Shown here in pieces: positions 23,741-32,860 of a DNA stretch of 64,000 nt. Every line of letters begins with the position of its first letter. Within the stretch, counting starts at the first letter, position 1. The stretch covers positions 1,302,001 through 1,366,000 of the forward strand of contig CBDCYP010000002.1 of assembly GCA_965224235.1 (NCBI GenBank), read 5' to 3'. Made by a program: the position numbers and the translations under genes. The notes beneath the pieces are model-generated. The model saw only the letters and a list, made by a program, of their open reading frames with translations. It was not told the DNA's origin and searched no databases. The stretch is from G958295935 sp965224235. Its GTDB lineage: Bacteria; Chloroflexota; Dehalococcoidia; Lucifugimonadales; Lucifugimonadaceae.

Positions 23741-24838
23741 ATGAAGGCGGCGGTGCTCTACGAGCCGAATACTCGTATGCCGATTGTCGACCTTGATCAA
23801 GGCCCGCCCAAGGCGGGTGAAGTCAGGGTGCAGATGGGCGCGGCGGGCCTGTGCGCGAGCGACCACCACGTCATGATCGGGACCGCCAATTTCCCGACGC
23901 CCATCGTATTGGGCCACGAGGGCGCAGGGTGGGTCGACGAGTTGGGCGAGGGCGTGACGTCCGTATCGCCGGGACAACGTTGCATCCTTTCGTTCATCTC
24001 GGACTGCGGATACTGCCGATCGTGCCGGTCCGGTCTGCCCAACATCTGTGACACAAACAGGGAAACGGGCACTCGGCAATATGACGGCACATTGAGGCTC
24101 CACACCGCCGACGGCCGCGGCGTTCACCAGTACTCGAAATTGGGCGTGTTCGGCGAACATGTCGTCATTCCGCAGCAGGCTTGTTTTCCCGTTCCGGATG
24201 AAGTGCCGTTTGACGCGGCCGCACTGATTGGCTGTTCAGTGACAACCGGGGTCGGGGCCGTCATCAACCAACCCGGGCTCATGGCAGGCATGACCGTGGC
24301 GGTGTTCGGCGCCGGCGGGGTTGGCCTCAATGTGATACAAGGCGCCCGGCTGATGAACGCTTCGCGGATCATCGCCGTGGATATCTACGACCACAAACTC
24401 GAATTCACGTACAAGTTCGGGGCCACCGACGTAATCAACGCCCGCGCCCAGGACCCAGTGAAGGCCATCGCAAAAATGACCGATGGCGGGGTCGACTACG
24501 CCTTCGACAGTTTTGGCTCAAAGACGACCACGAGCCAAATGGTCGATTCAATCCGCAAGGCAGGCACTGCTGTGCTCGTCGGCCTCGCGCCGGACGGAGA
24601 GCGGGCAGGCATCGACATGGTCGACCTCGTTCGCAATCAGAAGGCGTTGACCGGCAGTTACTACGGTTCGGTCAGCCCGCATTTGACATTTGGCAAGCTC
24701 ATCGACTTCTACCTCAAGGGACGGATCGACGTCGACTCGCTGATCGTCCGCCGGTACGAACTCGATGAAATCAACGAAGGGTTTGATGCCCTTGCACGGG
24801 GAGAGGACGGTCGGGGCGTAATCCTGCACGGCAAGTAA
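23741..24838 (+). CDS. Zinc-dependent alcohol dehydrogenase
   Basis: 365 aa medium-chain dehydrogenase. Catalytic zinc ligands are Cys near 38 (LCASDHH), His-Glu in GHEGAG near 59-60, and a third Cys in LIGCSVTTGVGAV near 165. The structural zinc is bound by four cysteines in CGYCRSCRSGLPNIC (about 88-102). The Rossmann motif GAGGVGLN is near 191-198. The pattern matches class-III-like and bacterial NAD-dependent alcohol dehydrogenases (benzyl alcohol, formaldehyde-thiol or short-chain type). The substrate cannot be fixed. It lies between the selenoprotein and nuoA, with its own candidate promoter and operator. Confidence 0.9.
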   Translation: MKAAVLYEPNTRMPIVDLDQGPPKAGEVRVQMGAAGLCASDHHVMIGTANFPTPIVLGHEGAGWVDELGEGVTSVSPGQRCILSFISDCGYCRSCRSGLPNICDTNRETGTRQYDGTLRLHTADGRGVHQYSKLGVFGEHVVIPQQACFPVPDEVPFDAAALIGCSVTTGVGAVINQPGLMAGMTVAVFGAGGVGLNVIQGARLMNASRIIAVDIYDHKLEFTYKFGATDVINARAQDPVKAIAKMTDGGVDYAFDSFGSKTTTSQMVDSIRKAGTAVLVGLAPDGERAGIDMVDLVRNQKALTGSYYGSVSPHLTFGKLIDFYLKGRIDVDSLIVRRYELDEINEGFDALARGEDGRGVILHGK

Positions 24839-24869
24839 GCGGCCTGAGTTCAATCACGAACTTTTTCAC

Positions 24870-24898
24870 TTGTTGCCGCATATGCGTGGCGCTATAGT
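24870..24898 (+). promoter_or_regulatory. Candidate promoter of the nuo operon
   Basis: TTGTTG (24870-24875) and TATAGT (24893-24898) with a 17-base spacer; the -10 matches at five of six positions, the -35 at three. The nuoA ATG at 24943 follows 44 bases downstream. Confidence 0.5.
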
Positions 24899-24942
24899 CT
24901 GACGGTCCCCTTCACGTTCAAGCAAGGCCAGAAACACAGTCC

Positions 24943-25338
24943 ATGCTCGACGACTATTTCCGGCAGTACGGGCTCCTGTTGCTGTTCGCCGCGATCGCGG
25001 TCACGGTGCCGGTGGGGATGCTGGCCCTGTCCTACGCCGCGTCACTTGTAAAGATCCGTCCGTCGCGGCCGACCCCTGTTAAGCTGACGGCCTACGAAGG
25101 CGGAATGCGCCCGTACGGGCCCAAGCCCGCCCGGTTCAACTTCCGTTACTACTACTACGCCTTGCTATTCGTCGTCTTCGACGTGGAAACGGTCTTCCTT
25201 TACCCGTGGGCTGTTCGCTACGGCGTTCTGACGAAGCAATTCGGAATATTCGCATTGGCGGCGGTACTGCTATTCCTTGCGGTCGTGACAGTCGCCTACG
25301 TCTATGCGTGGCGAAAGAAAGCGCTTGAGTGGGTCTGA
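24943..25338 (+). CDS. nuoA: NADH-quinone oxidoreductase subunit A
   Basis: 131 aa membrane subunit with three TM helices (about 8-30, 68-90, 98-120). The conserved segment TAYEGGMRPYGPKPARFNFRYYYYALLFVVFDVETVFLYPW near 47-85 includes the FDVE acid pair that lies near the quinone channel in known complexes. It is first in an eleven-gene complex-I operon with the order A-B-C-D-H-I-J-K-L-M-N. The nuoB start is four bases past its stop. Confidence 0.95.
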   Translation: MLDDYFRQYGLLLLFAAIAVTVPVGMLALSYAASLVKIRPSRPTPVKLTAYEGGMRPYGPKPARFNFRYYYYALLFVVFDVETVFLYPWAVRYGVLTKQFGIFALAAVLLFLAVVTVAYVYAWRKKALEWV

Positions 25339-25342
25339 CAAC

Positions 25343-25999
25343 ATGGTCCGTGATCAGCAATTATTGACAGGCGCATACGGTGTTCCTGCCGGCCTCGACC
25401 CCGAGAATCCGCTCTTTAACGTGACTTGGGATCTGGATCGCGAAGAGGGGCATGCGGTCAACCTGATGAAGGCGACCCGCACCGAGCAGTATCCGGAACC
25501 CCTCGTTGAGATACCTGACGACCTCAAACGCAGCGCGATGGTGACTTCCGTGGACATGTTGCTCAACTGGGCGCGAAAGTCGTCGGTGTTTCCCTTGCAG
25601 TTCGGGCTGGCCTGTTGCGTCTTCGAAATGATTGCGACCGCCATGTCCCGATTCGATATCTCCCGATTCGGCATGGAAGCGTTTCGTGCGACACCCCGCC
25701 AGGCTGACTTGATGATCGTCGCCGGCACGGTGACCTGGAAGATGGCGGTGCCTCTGCGCCGACTGTTCGATCAGATGTCCGAGCCGAAGTGGGTTATATC
25801 GATGGGCGTATGCGCCACGAGCGGCGGACCCTATTATCAGAGCTACTCAGTCGTGCCCGGTGTGAATCACATCGTGCCAGTCGACGTGTACGTGCCGGGA
25901 TGCCCGCCCCGTCCCGACGCATTGCTGTACGGGATCATGCAGCTCCACGAAAAGGTCAAGCGTTACACGTTGACTCACACTCCGGCGGGACAGGCATGA
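25343..25999 (+). CDS. nuoB: NADH-quinone oxidoreductase subunit B
   Basis: 218 aa; ATG 25343 follows the nuoA stop by four bases (a longer reading frame back to 25304 overlaps nuoA and is unlikely). It carries the four Cys ligands of cluster N2: the pair in FGLACCVFE near 82-83, one in MGVCATSG near 148, and one in VPGCPPRPDA near 178. The N-terminal 50 residues (QLLTGAYGVPAGLDPENPLFNV) are longer than in E. coli. N2 passes electrons to quinone, with NuoD at the quinone site. Confidence 0.95.
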   Translation: MVRDQQLLTGAYGVPAGLDPENPLFNVTWDLDREEGHAVNLMKATRTEQYPEPLVEIPDDLKRSAMVTSVDMLLNWARKSSVFPLQFGLACCVFEMIATAMSRFDISRFGMEAFRATPRQADLMIVAGTVTWKMAVPLRRLFDQMSEPKWVISMGVCATSGGPYYQSYSVVPGVNHIVPVDVYVPGCPPRPDALLYGIMQLHEKVKRYTLTHTPAGQA

Positions 26000-26484
26000 C
26001 GGTCGCCTGGCAGGGTAAGGTTCTGGCGGACGCTATCGAAGCGTTTGCCGCCGGCTCGGTTACGGGCCACAACGAAACGGACGTCTGGATCGCGCCGTCC
26101 TCGCTTATTGACGTTGCCAACGGCTTACGCGATCGGCGGGAGTTCAGATTCGATCTGCTCAGTTCCCTGACCGCGGTAGACTACATCGGCCATTTTGAGG
26201 TGGTTTACCACCTCACTTCCTTGCCCCGAAACATGAAGTCCATTATCAAGGTCAAATGCGGTGAAGGACGGCATGAACCGTCGGTGCCCAGCGTGACGAT
26301 GATATGGCGGGGAGCGGAGTTGCAGGAAAGGGAGGCCTGGGACCTCATGGGCATCCGGTTCGAGGGCCACCCGAACCACAAACGAATCATGCTCTGGGAA
26401 GGATTCCCCGGCCATCCACTCCGCAAGGACTACGTCACGTATTCGCAGTCGGTGATCGATCTCGAACAAAACCCTGACCTGTGA
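25996..26484 (+). CDS. nuoC: NADH-quinone oxidoreductase subunit C
   Basis: 162 aa from ATG 25996, which overlaps the nuoB stop as ATGA. The 30-kDa-subunit family pattern is complete: DLLSSLTAVDYIGHFEVVYHL in the N-terminal half, WRGAELQEREAWDLMGIRFEGHPNHKRIMLWEGFPGHPLRKDY toward the end. It is separate from NuoD (fused in E. coli). It supports the peripheral-arm interface with NuoD. Confidence 0.95.
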   Translation: MTVAWQGKVLADAIEAFAAGSVTGHNETDVWIAPSSLIDVANGLRDRREFRFDLLSSLTAVDYIGHFEVVYHLTSLPRNMKSIIKVKCGEGRHEPSVPSVTMIWRGAELQEREAWDLMGIRFEGHPNHKRIMLWEGFPGHPLRKDYVTYSQSVIDLEQNPDL

Positions 26485-26524
26485 GCAGGGACGTTCCGAA
26501 TTGGCGCAGCAAGTTTCCTGAACG

Positions 26525-27631
26525 ATGGCTCTCAAGACTGAACCGATAACGATAAATATCGGCCCACAGCACCCCAGCACGCACGGTGTGTTCAGGATGC
26601 GCGCGACGTTTGACGGCGAAAAAGTGATCGACATTGAGCCGGTGTTTGGCTATCTGCACCGGGGTTCGGAAAAACTTGCGGAGGAGCGCACCTACACCCA
26701 GGTGGTGACGTTGACGGACCGCATGGACTACGTGGCGTCAATGACCAACAACCAGGGCTACATACTGGCTGTCGAGAAGCTGGCGGGCATTGAACCGTCG
26801 CCACGCGGCGTATGGCTGCGCATGATCGCCGCCGAGCTCCAGCGCATCGCAAGCCACCTCGTGGCGGTCGGGTTTCTTATTCAGGACCTCGGCGCTTGGG
26901 GCACGCCCCTCATATATGCGATGAGGGAGCGGGAAAAGATTCTGGACCTGTTCGAAATGCTGTGCGGGGCACGGATCACCAACAGTTACCTGCGGCCGGG
27001 AGGGGTGTTCATGGACGCCCCTGAAGACTTTTGGCCCGCCCTCAAGACGTTGTTGGCCGAATTGCCCGATCGAATTGACGAGTTGGACGAACTACTCACC
27101 GACAACGAGATCATCGTGGCCAGAACGGTCAACGTTGCCGTTGTCGATCCGGCTACGATGGTCAACGCATCGTTCACGGGGCCGATGTTGAGGGCTGGCG
27201 GAGTCGACTGGGACCTGAGACACAGGGACCCCTACGACTATTACAGCCGCGTAACATTCGACCGGCCGCTCCATACGGCCAGCGACAACAACGCCCGGTA
27301 TTGGGTCCGGCTACAGGAGATGCGGGAGTCGATAAAGATTGTCCATCAGTGTGTCGAACAGATTGAACCCGGACCGGTACGCCCGCCCGAAGTGCCGTTC
27401 CTGGTGAGGCCCCCGGTGGGAGACGCCTACGCCGTTGTCGAAGCCCCCAAGGGCGAGTTGGGCTTTTATCTTGTGAGCGACGGAGGAATAGCCCCGTACA
27501 GGTGCCACGTACGGGCGCCGTCTCTCATAAACCTGACATTGCTCAGGGAGATGCTGGTTGGCGGCATGGTGGCCGACATGTTCGTCAGCTTTGGCTCGGT
27601 GGACATCAACATGGGTGAGGTCGACAGGTAG
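26525..27631 (+). CDS. nuoD: NADH-quinone oxidoreductase subunit D
   Basis: 368 aa 49-kDa subunit, shorter than usual for fused forms because NuoC is separate. The start motif NIGPQHPSTHGV (about 12-23) and the YLHRGSEKL segment near 45-53 are diagnostic. NuoD, descended from hydrogenase large subunits, shapes the quinone pocket with NuoB. The C-terminal segment DVNMGEVDR ends it. Its TAG stop shares one base with the GTG start of nuoH. Confidence 0.95.
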   Translation: MALKTEPITINIGPQHPSTHGVFRMRATFDGEKVIDIEPVFGYLHRGSEKLAEERTYTQVVTLTDRMDYVASMTNNQGYILAVEKLAGIEPSPRGVWLRMIAAELQRIASHLVAVGFLIQDLGAWGTPLIYAMREREKILDLFEMLCGARITNSYLRPGGVFMDAPEDFWPALKTLLAELPDRIDELDELLTDNEIIVARTVNVAVVDPATMVNASFTGPMLRAGGVDWDLRHRDPYDYYSRVTFDRPLHTASDNNARYWVRLQEMRESIKIVHQCVEQIEPGPVRPPEVPFLVRPPVGDAYAVVEAPKGELGFYLVSDGGIAPYRCHVRAPSLINLTLLREMLVGGMVADMFVSFGSVDINMGEVDR

Positions 27632-28887
27632 TGGATACCTTCCTGGATAGCAGCCTCTTCCGAAACATCTACTGCAACGTCGCGTCGGCCAGTGACAACT
27701 GTGCCGCGCGGGGGTACTCAGACGGGTTTTTGCCGGACGGCTTGCAGTGGCTCGCATTCATGCTGACGAGCGTCGCGATTATTGGGTTTGTCGTTAACGG
27801 GGTGTTGATGGGTGTTCTGGGGTTCATCTGGTTCGAGCGCCGGGTTTTCGCCCGCTTTCAAAATCGGGTCGGGCCGAACAGATGGGGACCGTTTGGGCTG
27901 CTCACACCGGTGGCAGACGCCATCAAAACCATGTTCAAGGAAGACGTGGCCCCCGAAGATTCCGACCGCCTCCTCTACAATCTCGCGCCCGTGCTAATGG
28001 CCGTTCCCCTGCTGATTGTCTTCGCGTTGATTCCGATCGGCATCGGAACATTCATAGTCGACCTGAACGTTGGAATCCTGTTCATCCTCGCCATCACCAC
28101 GATGAGCGGACTGGCGATCGTGATGGGCGCCTGGGCTTCGGGCAACCGGTTGTCAATCTTCGCCGGCCTTCGGGCGGTGGCGTTGCTGATCAGCTATGAG
28201 ATCCCAATGGCGTTGTCCATCATCGGAGTGTTGATGCTGTCCGGGTCCCTGGCTCTCGGCCGCATCGTCGAGGCGCAGAATGTGCCGTTCATCCTCGTAC
28301 AACCGATGGGGTTCCTCGTCTTCTTCCTCGCGTCGCTCGCCGAGATGAATCGGACGCCGTTCGACCTTACCGAGGCGGAGTCCGAGTTGGCGGCTGGCTA
28401 TCTCAACGACTACTCGAGCATGAAGTTCGGCCTGTTCTTTCTTGCGGAGTTTATGGCTGCGCTCGCCGGCGCCGCCGTGATCACCACGCTGTTCCTGGGT
28501 GGCTGGCGCGGTTTCGAACCCATCCCATCGCACGTGTGGTTTTTCCTGAAAATGGGCGGCGTTCTGTTCCTGATTATCTGGATAAGATTCACTTGGCCGC
28601 GGCTGCGCATCGACCAGATGCTAGCCTTCGCCTGGAAGGGACTGTTTGAGCTCACCCTGGTGAATCTGGTATTGGCGGGGATTCTATTGGCTATCTGGCC
28701 GGAACCGACCACGAATCAACTCTGGATCATGGCAGCGATCAATTGGCCTGTGTTCTTTGTAGCCGTGTTCGCTATCGGAAAGGTGCTCGGCGTAAAGCCG
28801 CACCGTTTGGACCGGCCAGCGGCAGGTCTGCTCTACCCTGTGGCGACCGATGAGCCCGAAGTGCCAGCGGAGGCGGAGGCGCGATGA
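27631..28887 (+). CDS. nuoH: NADH-quinone oxidoreductase subunit H
   Basis: 418 aa, GTG start overlapping the nuoD stop by one base. Eight or so TM helices. Diagnostic FERRVFARFQNRVGPNRWGPFGLLTPVADAIK (about 65-97) forms the quinone-tunnel loop and NRTPFDLTEAESELAAGY (about 225-242) the conserved acidic loop. The N-terminal 40 residues are longer and cysteine-containing (YCNVASASDNCA) compared with many homologues. The C-terminal tail LYPVATDEPEVPAEAEAR is acidic and specific to this lineage. It connects the peripheral arm to the proton-pumping arm. Confidence 0.95.
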   Translation: MDTFLDSSLFRNIYCNVASASDNCAARGYSDGFLPDGLQWLAFMLTSVAIIGFVVNGVLMGVLGFIWFERRVFARFQNRVGPNRWGPFGLLTPVADAIKTMFKEDVAPEDSDRLLYNLAPVLMAVPLLIVFALIPIGIGTFIVDLNVGILFILAITTMSGLAIVMGAWASGNRLSIFAGLRAVALLISYEIPMALSIIGVLMLSGSLALGRIVEAQNVPFILVQPMGFLVFFLASLAEMNRTPFDLTEAESELAAGYLNDYSSMKFGLFFLAEFMAALAGAAVITTLFLGGWRGFEPIPSHVWFFLKMGGVLFLIIWIRFTWPRLRIDQMLAFAWKGLFELTLVNLVLAGILLAIWPEPTTNQLWIMAAINWPVFFVAVFAIGKVLGVKPHRLDRPAAGLLYPVATDEPEVPAEAEAR

Positions 28888-29549
28888 CAGGTTTGAATCT
28901 TCTCAAGGCACTCGTCGTAACGATGAGGAATTTCTTCCGTGTGCCCTTCACAGTCCAGTACCCAAACCGCCAGGTCGGCCTGTCCGGTATGGCCAAGGCG
29001 GAAGGTATGAGTTCGTTCGGGCTGGTGCGCAAGAACCCCGGCCTGGCCTTCCGGGCGATGACTATGCGGGCGACGGTCCCCGACAAGTCTCCGCAACACA
29101 GCCGATTTCGAGGGAACGAGTTCACCTGGCTGGAGACACGGTGCACCGGCTGCGCGAGCTGTGCCAAGTACTGCCCGTTGGGGATCATAGAAATCGTTAC
29201 ACACCCCGGCGGCATCGACGTCCAAGAGGGCGAGAGCTACGGCATAGACGTATTTGACATCGACATCGGCCGGTGCATGTTTTGCGGACTCTGCGTCGAG
29301 GCGTGCCCGTATGACGCCCTGCACATGGGCACGACATTCGAACGCGGCAAGTACACCCGCGCCGGACTGGTCATCCCAATTGAAGAGCTAAAGGCAGCGG
29401 TAAAGACGCCTTCATCCTGGTTCCGGCCGCAATTCGAAGAGCGCGGTTTCGACCCCTACGTCGATCACGTAGACGACCACCACGATGCGGGCCGCCATGA
29501 ACAACCGTCACCGGAGGAATTACGGGAGAGGTGGGTGACCGAGCGTTGA
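28884..29549 (+). CDS. nuoI: NADH-quinone oxidoreductase subunit I (two 4Fe-4S clusters)
   Basis: 221 aa, overlapping nuoH as ATGA. Two ferredoxin motifs are complete: CTGCASCAKYCP (about 86-97) and CMFCGLCVEACP (about 131-142), which bind clusters N6a and N6b. The C-terminal tail is long and His/Asp-rich (YVDHVDDHHDAGRHEQ), unlike short-tailed versions. Since nuoEFG are absent here, this subunit would be the entry point for a different electron donor, perhaps ferredoxin. Confidence 0.95.
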   Translation: MTGLNLLKALVVTMRNFFRVPFTVQYPNRQVGLSGMAKAEGMSSFGLVRKNPGLAFRAMTMRATVPDKSPQHSRFRGNEFTWLETRCTGCASCAKYCPLGIIEIVTHPGGIDVQEGESYGIDVFDIDIGRCMFCGLCVEACPYDALHMGTTFERGKYTRAGLVIPIEELKAAVKTPSSWFRPQFEERGFDPYVDHVDDHHDAGRHEQPSPEELRERWVTER

Positions 29550-30196
29550 GCGGCGAGTTCGAAGTTTCCCGCTTGGCCGACGCAGTATTCTGGCTTTTTT
29601 CGGCCCTGGCTATCGTGGGCGCATTGCTCGTTGTGACGGTGAGGGATGTTTTCAAAGCCGCGGTCTGCCTGGCCGGTTCGTTCCTCGCCGTTGCCGCCAT
29701 CTACTTCATGCTGCAGGCCGAGTTCATCGGGGTTGTACAGATCCTCGTGTACGTCGGCGCCGTTTCGATCCTCATCGCGTTCGCCGTAATGATTATCAGT
29801 AACGTGTCGGAGGGTAGCCGACCCGCCCGAGGCCGAATCGCGGCAGCGACCGTGGCGGCGCTCGTCCTCGCCGCCGTGGTCTTCACGGTCTACAACACGA
29901 CGTGGAACGACATCAATGACATCACCAATGAGGACACGCTGGCCGGGTTGGTCGGGACCTACCAGGAGGGCGAATCGGTGTCCTGGGACGGCGGCGATCA
30001 AGGGGGGATCATAACGGCGGTTGATGGGTCGACGGACGGCGCCCAGTCCGGCGTATTGATCGACAGCACCGGCGCCATAGGGGTCTTATTGGTACGCGAA
30101 TTTGTATTGCCTCTTGAGATTCTCGGCCTGCTTCTCGTTGCCGCTCTCATCGGAGGCCTGGCGTTGATGCGTGAGAGCAGGACTGAAGACCAGTGA
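29531..30196 (+). CDS. nuoJ: NADH-quinone oxidoreductase subunit J
   Basis: 221 aa membrane subunit. Start is uncertain: GTG 29531 (used here) or TTG 29546, which overlaps the nuoI stop as TTGA; the first clear helix begins around LADAVFWLFSALAIVGALLVV. The conserved VVQILVYVGAVSILIAFAVMI helix near 70-90 carries the family signature. A soluble loop of about 55 residues (around 125-180), NTTWNDINDITNEDTL through SGVLIDSTG, separates the last two helices and is longer than in E. coli NuoJ. It overlaps nuoK by four bases. Confidence 0.94.
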   Translation: MGDRALSGEFEVSRLADAVFWLFSALAIVGALLVVTVRDVFKAAVCLAGSFLAVAAIYFMLQAEFIGVVQILVYVGAVSILIAFAVMIISNVSEGSRPARGRIAAATVAALVLAAVVFTVYNTTWNDINDITNEDTLAGLVGTYQEGESVSWDGGDQGGIITAVDGSTDGAQSGVLIDSTGAIGVLLVREFVLPLEILGLLLVAALIGGLALMRESRTEDQ

Positions 30197-30546
30197 ATCT
30201 CGAAAACGTACTCCTGGTTTCCGCGATCCTGTTCGCTATTGGCGTGTACGGGGTCATGTCGAGGCGGAGCATCATCGCGGTGCTCATGTCGATCGAGATC
30301 ATGTTCAACGCCGCGGTGGTGGCTGCAATCGCGTTTTCCCGGTTCACCATTCCTGCGACATTGGTCGACGGGTCATCCCCGGTTCACGCTGCTTCCGTCA
30401 GGATGACCCTCACAGGTCACGCGTTCGCAATATTCATCATCGCGGTTGCGGCGGCCGAGGTCGCGCTTGGCCTCGCGATCATGTTTGCGTTGTACAGAGC
30501 CAGCGAAACGACTGAGATTACCGGCGCCGCGACGATGAAAAACTGA
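30193..30546 (+). CDS. nuoK: NADH-quinone oxidoreductase subunit K
   Basis: 117 aa, GTG start overlapping the nuoJ stop as GTGA. Three TM helices. Key acids are Glu in LMSIEIMFNAAVV near 36 and Glu in IAVAAAEVALGLAI near 90, the pair implicated in proton transfer. A 20-residue loop (FTIPATLVDGSSPVHAASVRMT) is inserted between helices 2 and 3 compared with the shortest homologues. Confidence 0.95.
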   Translation: MNLENVLLVSAILFAIGVYGVMSRRSIIAVLMSIEIMFNAAVVAAIAFSRFTIPATLVDGSSPVHAASVRMTLTGHAFAIFIIAVAAAEVALGLAIMFALYRASETTEITGAATMKN

Positions 30547-30577
30547 TGCTGAGTAGCAAAGGTTCCTGCTACTAGCC

Positions 30578-30772
30578 ATGTGGATTGACTACAAGACAGC
30601 CCCAAGTCTGATGGTGGCCGAGATGTGGAAAAACCTGTTGGAGGGCGAGGGCCTGCCTTCCATGATCATTCCCGAAGGCAACATCCTTGACTGGGGCGAA
30701 AGGGTCCCGTTTCGCATTCTGGTGCCCAAGGGCCGCGAGCACGTCGCCGATGAGATTCTCCGCAAGCTCTAG
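30578..30772 (+). CDS. Small DUF2007-like protein inside the nuo operon
   Basis: 64 aa, ATG 30578, about 30 bp after nuoK and 20 bp before nuoL. The sequence (LMVAEMWKNLLEGEGLPSMIIPEGN followed by PFRILVPKGREHVADEILRKL) has the alpha/beta ferredoxin-like pattern of DUF2007 (putative signal-transducing) proteins: a helix ending in GEGLP, then a strand with a Leu-Val-Pro, then a closing helix. No membrane segment. Its location between two membrane subunits suggests an assembly or regulatory role; that is inference only. Confidence 0.65.
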   Translation: MWIDYKTAPSLMVAEMWKNLLEGEGLPSMIIPEGNILDWGERVPFRILVPKGREHVADEILRKL

Positions 30773-30792
30773 CCGGCGAGAGCAAATTCGAT

Positions 30793-32784
30793 TTGATTAA
30801 CGAAGCGTTACTCTGGCTGATCCTGGCGCTCCCCGTCGGATCGTTCGCCATTCTCGGGTTGCTGAGGCCGTTGATCGGCCCTCAGTCGAGATACGCCGGG
30901 TGGCTAACCATTGCGGCGATTGCCGGCTCGTTTGTGCTTTCGGTCGTCGCCCTGGCATCGGTGATGACCGACGGGACGGTCCACTTCCCTTCCCGCGACT
31001 GGATTCGCGCAGGTGATTTCAGCGTGTCGTTCGGGCTGATGCTCGACCCTCTCACGGCGATCATGCTGGTCATGGTGAGCGGGGTTAGCCTGCTGGTGCA
31101 GTTCTACTCTCAGGCCTACATGCACGGCGACCGCAGCTACACCCGGTACTACATCTACATGTCGTTGTTTACGGCGTCGATGCTGGGCCTGGTGACTGCG
31201 CGAAACGTCGTCCAGTTGTTCGTATTTTGGGAACTGGTCGGCATCTCGTCGTATCTCCTGATCGGATTCTGGATGGAACGCCCCTCCGCTGCGGCGGCGG
31301 CGAAGAAGGCGTTTATCATGACACGATTTGCGGACTTCGGGTTCCTGCTGGGCATTCTCTATCTGTACACCCAGAATCCGGCGTGGCTCGATATCCCGGC
31401 CCTATACAACGCGGTAACCGCCGGAGCGGTAGCAGTAACGGCTGCGACGTGGATATCCCTGGGGTTCTTTATGGGCGCGGCGGGAAAGTCGGCTCAATTC
31501 CCGCTGCACTCCTGGCTGCCCGACGCCATGGAGGGGCCGACGCCGGTTTCGGCCCTGATCCACTCCGCCACGATGGTGACCGCCGGAGTATTTCTCGTGG
31601 CCCGCTTCTTCCCGTTGTTCGAAGCGTCGGACGCCATGATGGTTGTGGCGCTCATTGGCGGAATCACGGCGGTGTTTGCGGCGAGCATGGGTCTGGTGGC
31701 AAACGACATCAAGCGGGTTCTGGCCTACTCAACCATCAGCCAGCTCGGATACATGATGCTCGCGTTGGGCATCGGCGCATACGTGCCGGCTTTGTTCCAC
31801 CTGTTTACACATGCCTGGTTCAAGGCCGGCCTGTTCCTCGCCTCCGGTTCTGTCAACCACGCCTCCGGAACGTTCAACATGCGCTATATGGGCGGGCTCA
31901 GGAAGTACATGCCATGGACGTATTGGTCCATGGTCATTGGAGGACTCAGCCTCGCCGGCCTGTTCCCGCTTTCCGGTTTTTGGAGCAAGGACGAAATACT
32001 CGCCCACGCGCTGGGAGTCGAGTCCGGAATCGGCCACGTGGTCCTCGGTCTGGGCCTGTTGGCGGCCTTGCTTACGGCTTTCTACATGTTCCGTTTGATC
32101 TACATGACTTTCCACGGCACATACCGCGGGGGCGCGGAGGCAGAAGAGGCGGACCTGAAGAACGCCGGCGAACCGATACCGCCGGGGCAAGGGCACACGC
32201 ACCTGGCCGAATCCCCATGGATCATGGTCGCTCCGATCGTCGTCATGGCGATCATGGCTGTGGGCGCCGGCCTGTTTACCAATCCTCCGGTGGACGTCGG
32301 AATTAACAGCAAACATGGCCTGGGTGAGTTCCTGACCCACAACGACGCCGTTTTCCACAGCGAGGCCGCCGCCGAGCACGCCGGCGCCGAACCGCATTTC
32401 AACTGGCCCGTCGCCGCGGCATCGACGGCACTGGCCCTGGTTGGCATAGCGTTAGCTTCCGCCATGTACGCCGTCGGCTGGATTTCGCCGATAGCGGTGG
32501 GCCGGCGCCTGCCGATAGTTCATCGGGCGCTCTTCCGAAAGTACTACGTCGACGAACTGTATGAAGACCAATTCGTCAGAGGCGTGTTTTATCGCGGTCT
32601 GGTCAGAAGCGCGGGATGGGTCGACCGCAACTGGATGGACAACGTAAATGTCCAACTCTCCACGTGGACGGGCCGAATCGGGCGCGGACTGGCGCAGGCG
32701 CAGAATGGGCAAACCCAGACCTATGTTCTGGTGATGGCCCTCGGCGCGGTGGTGGCGGTTGCCGCCATATTCATCTGGGTTTGA
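30793..32784 (+). CDS. nuoL: NADH-quinone oxidoreductase subunit L
   Basis: 663 aa antiporter-like pumping subunit. The start is a TTG (LINEALLWLILALP) with only a weak GAG upstream; no ATG fits. The proton-antiporter core has FVFWELVGISSYLLIGFW (about 138-155, with key Glu), KSAQFPLHSWLPDAMEGPTPVSALIHSATMV (about 233-263, with the pump Lys) and HAWFKAGLFLASGSVNH near 338. The C-terminal part (about 560-640) is the long lateral helix and its anchor, with the soluble linker HAGAEPHFNWP. It follows the small DUF2007-like gene in the operon. Confidence 0.95.
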   Translation: MINEALLWLILALPVGSFAILGLLRPLIGPQSRYAGWLTIAAIAGSFVLSVVALASVMTDGTVHFPSRDWIRAGDFSVSFGLMLDPLTAIMLVMVSGVSLLVQFYSQAYMHGDRSYTRYYIYMSLFTASMLGLVTARNVVQLFVFWELVGISSYLLIGFWMERPSAAAAAKKAFIMTRFADFGFLLGILYLYTQNPAWLDIPALYNAVTAGAVAVTAATWISLGFFMGAAGKSAQFPLHSWLPDAMEGPTPVSALIHSATMVTAGVFLVARFFPLFEASDAMMVVALIGGITAVFAASMGLVANDIKRVLAYSTISQLGYMMLALGIGAYVPALFHLFTHAWFKAGLFLASGSVNHASGTFNMRYMGGLRKYMPWTYWSMVIGGLSLAGLFPLSGFWSKDEILAHALGVESGIGHVVLGLGLLAALLTAFYMFRLIYMTFHGTYRGGAEAEEADLKNAGEPIPPGQGHTHLAESPWIMVAPIVVMAIMAVGAGLFTNPPVDVGINSKHGLGEFLTHNDAVFHSEAAAEHAGAEPHFNWPVAAASTALALVGIALASAMYAVGWISPIAVGRRLPIVHRALFRKYYVDELYEDQFVRGVFYRGLVRSAGWVDRNWMDNVNVQLSTWTGRIGRGLAQAQNGQTQTYVLVMALGAVVAVAAIFIWV

Positions 32785-32860
32785 TCAGGTTTTGACGCCA
32801 TTGATTCGACGTCGCGGGGCTTGCAGCATTTTGAACATGCCATATTCGTGCGCTAGCTAG

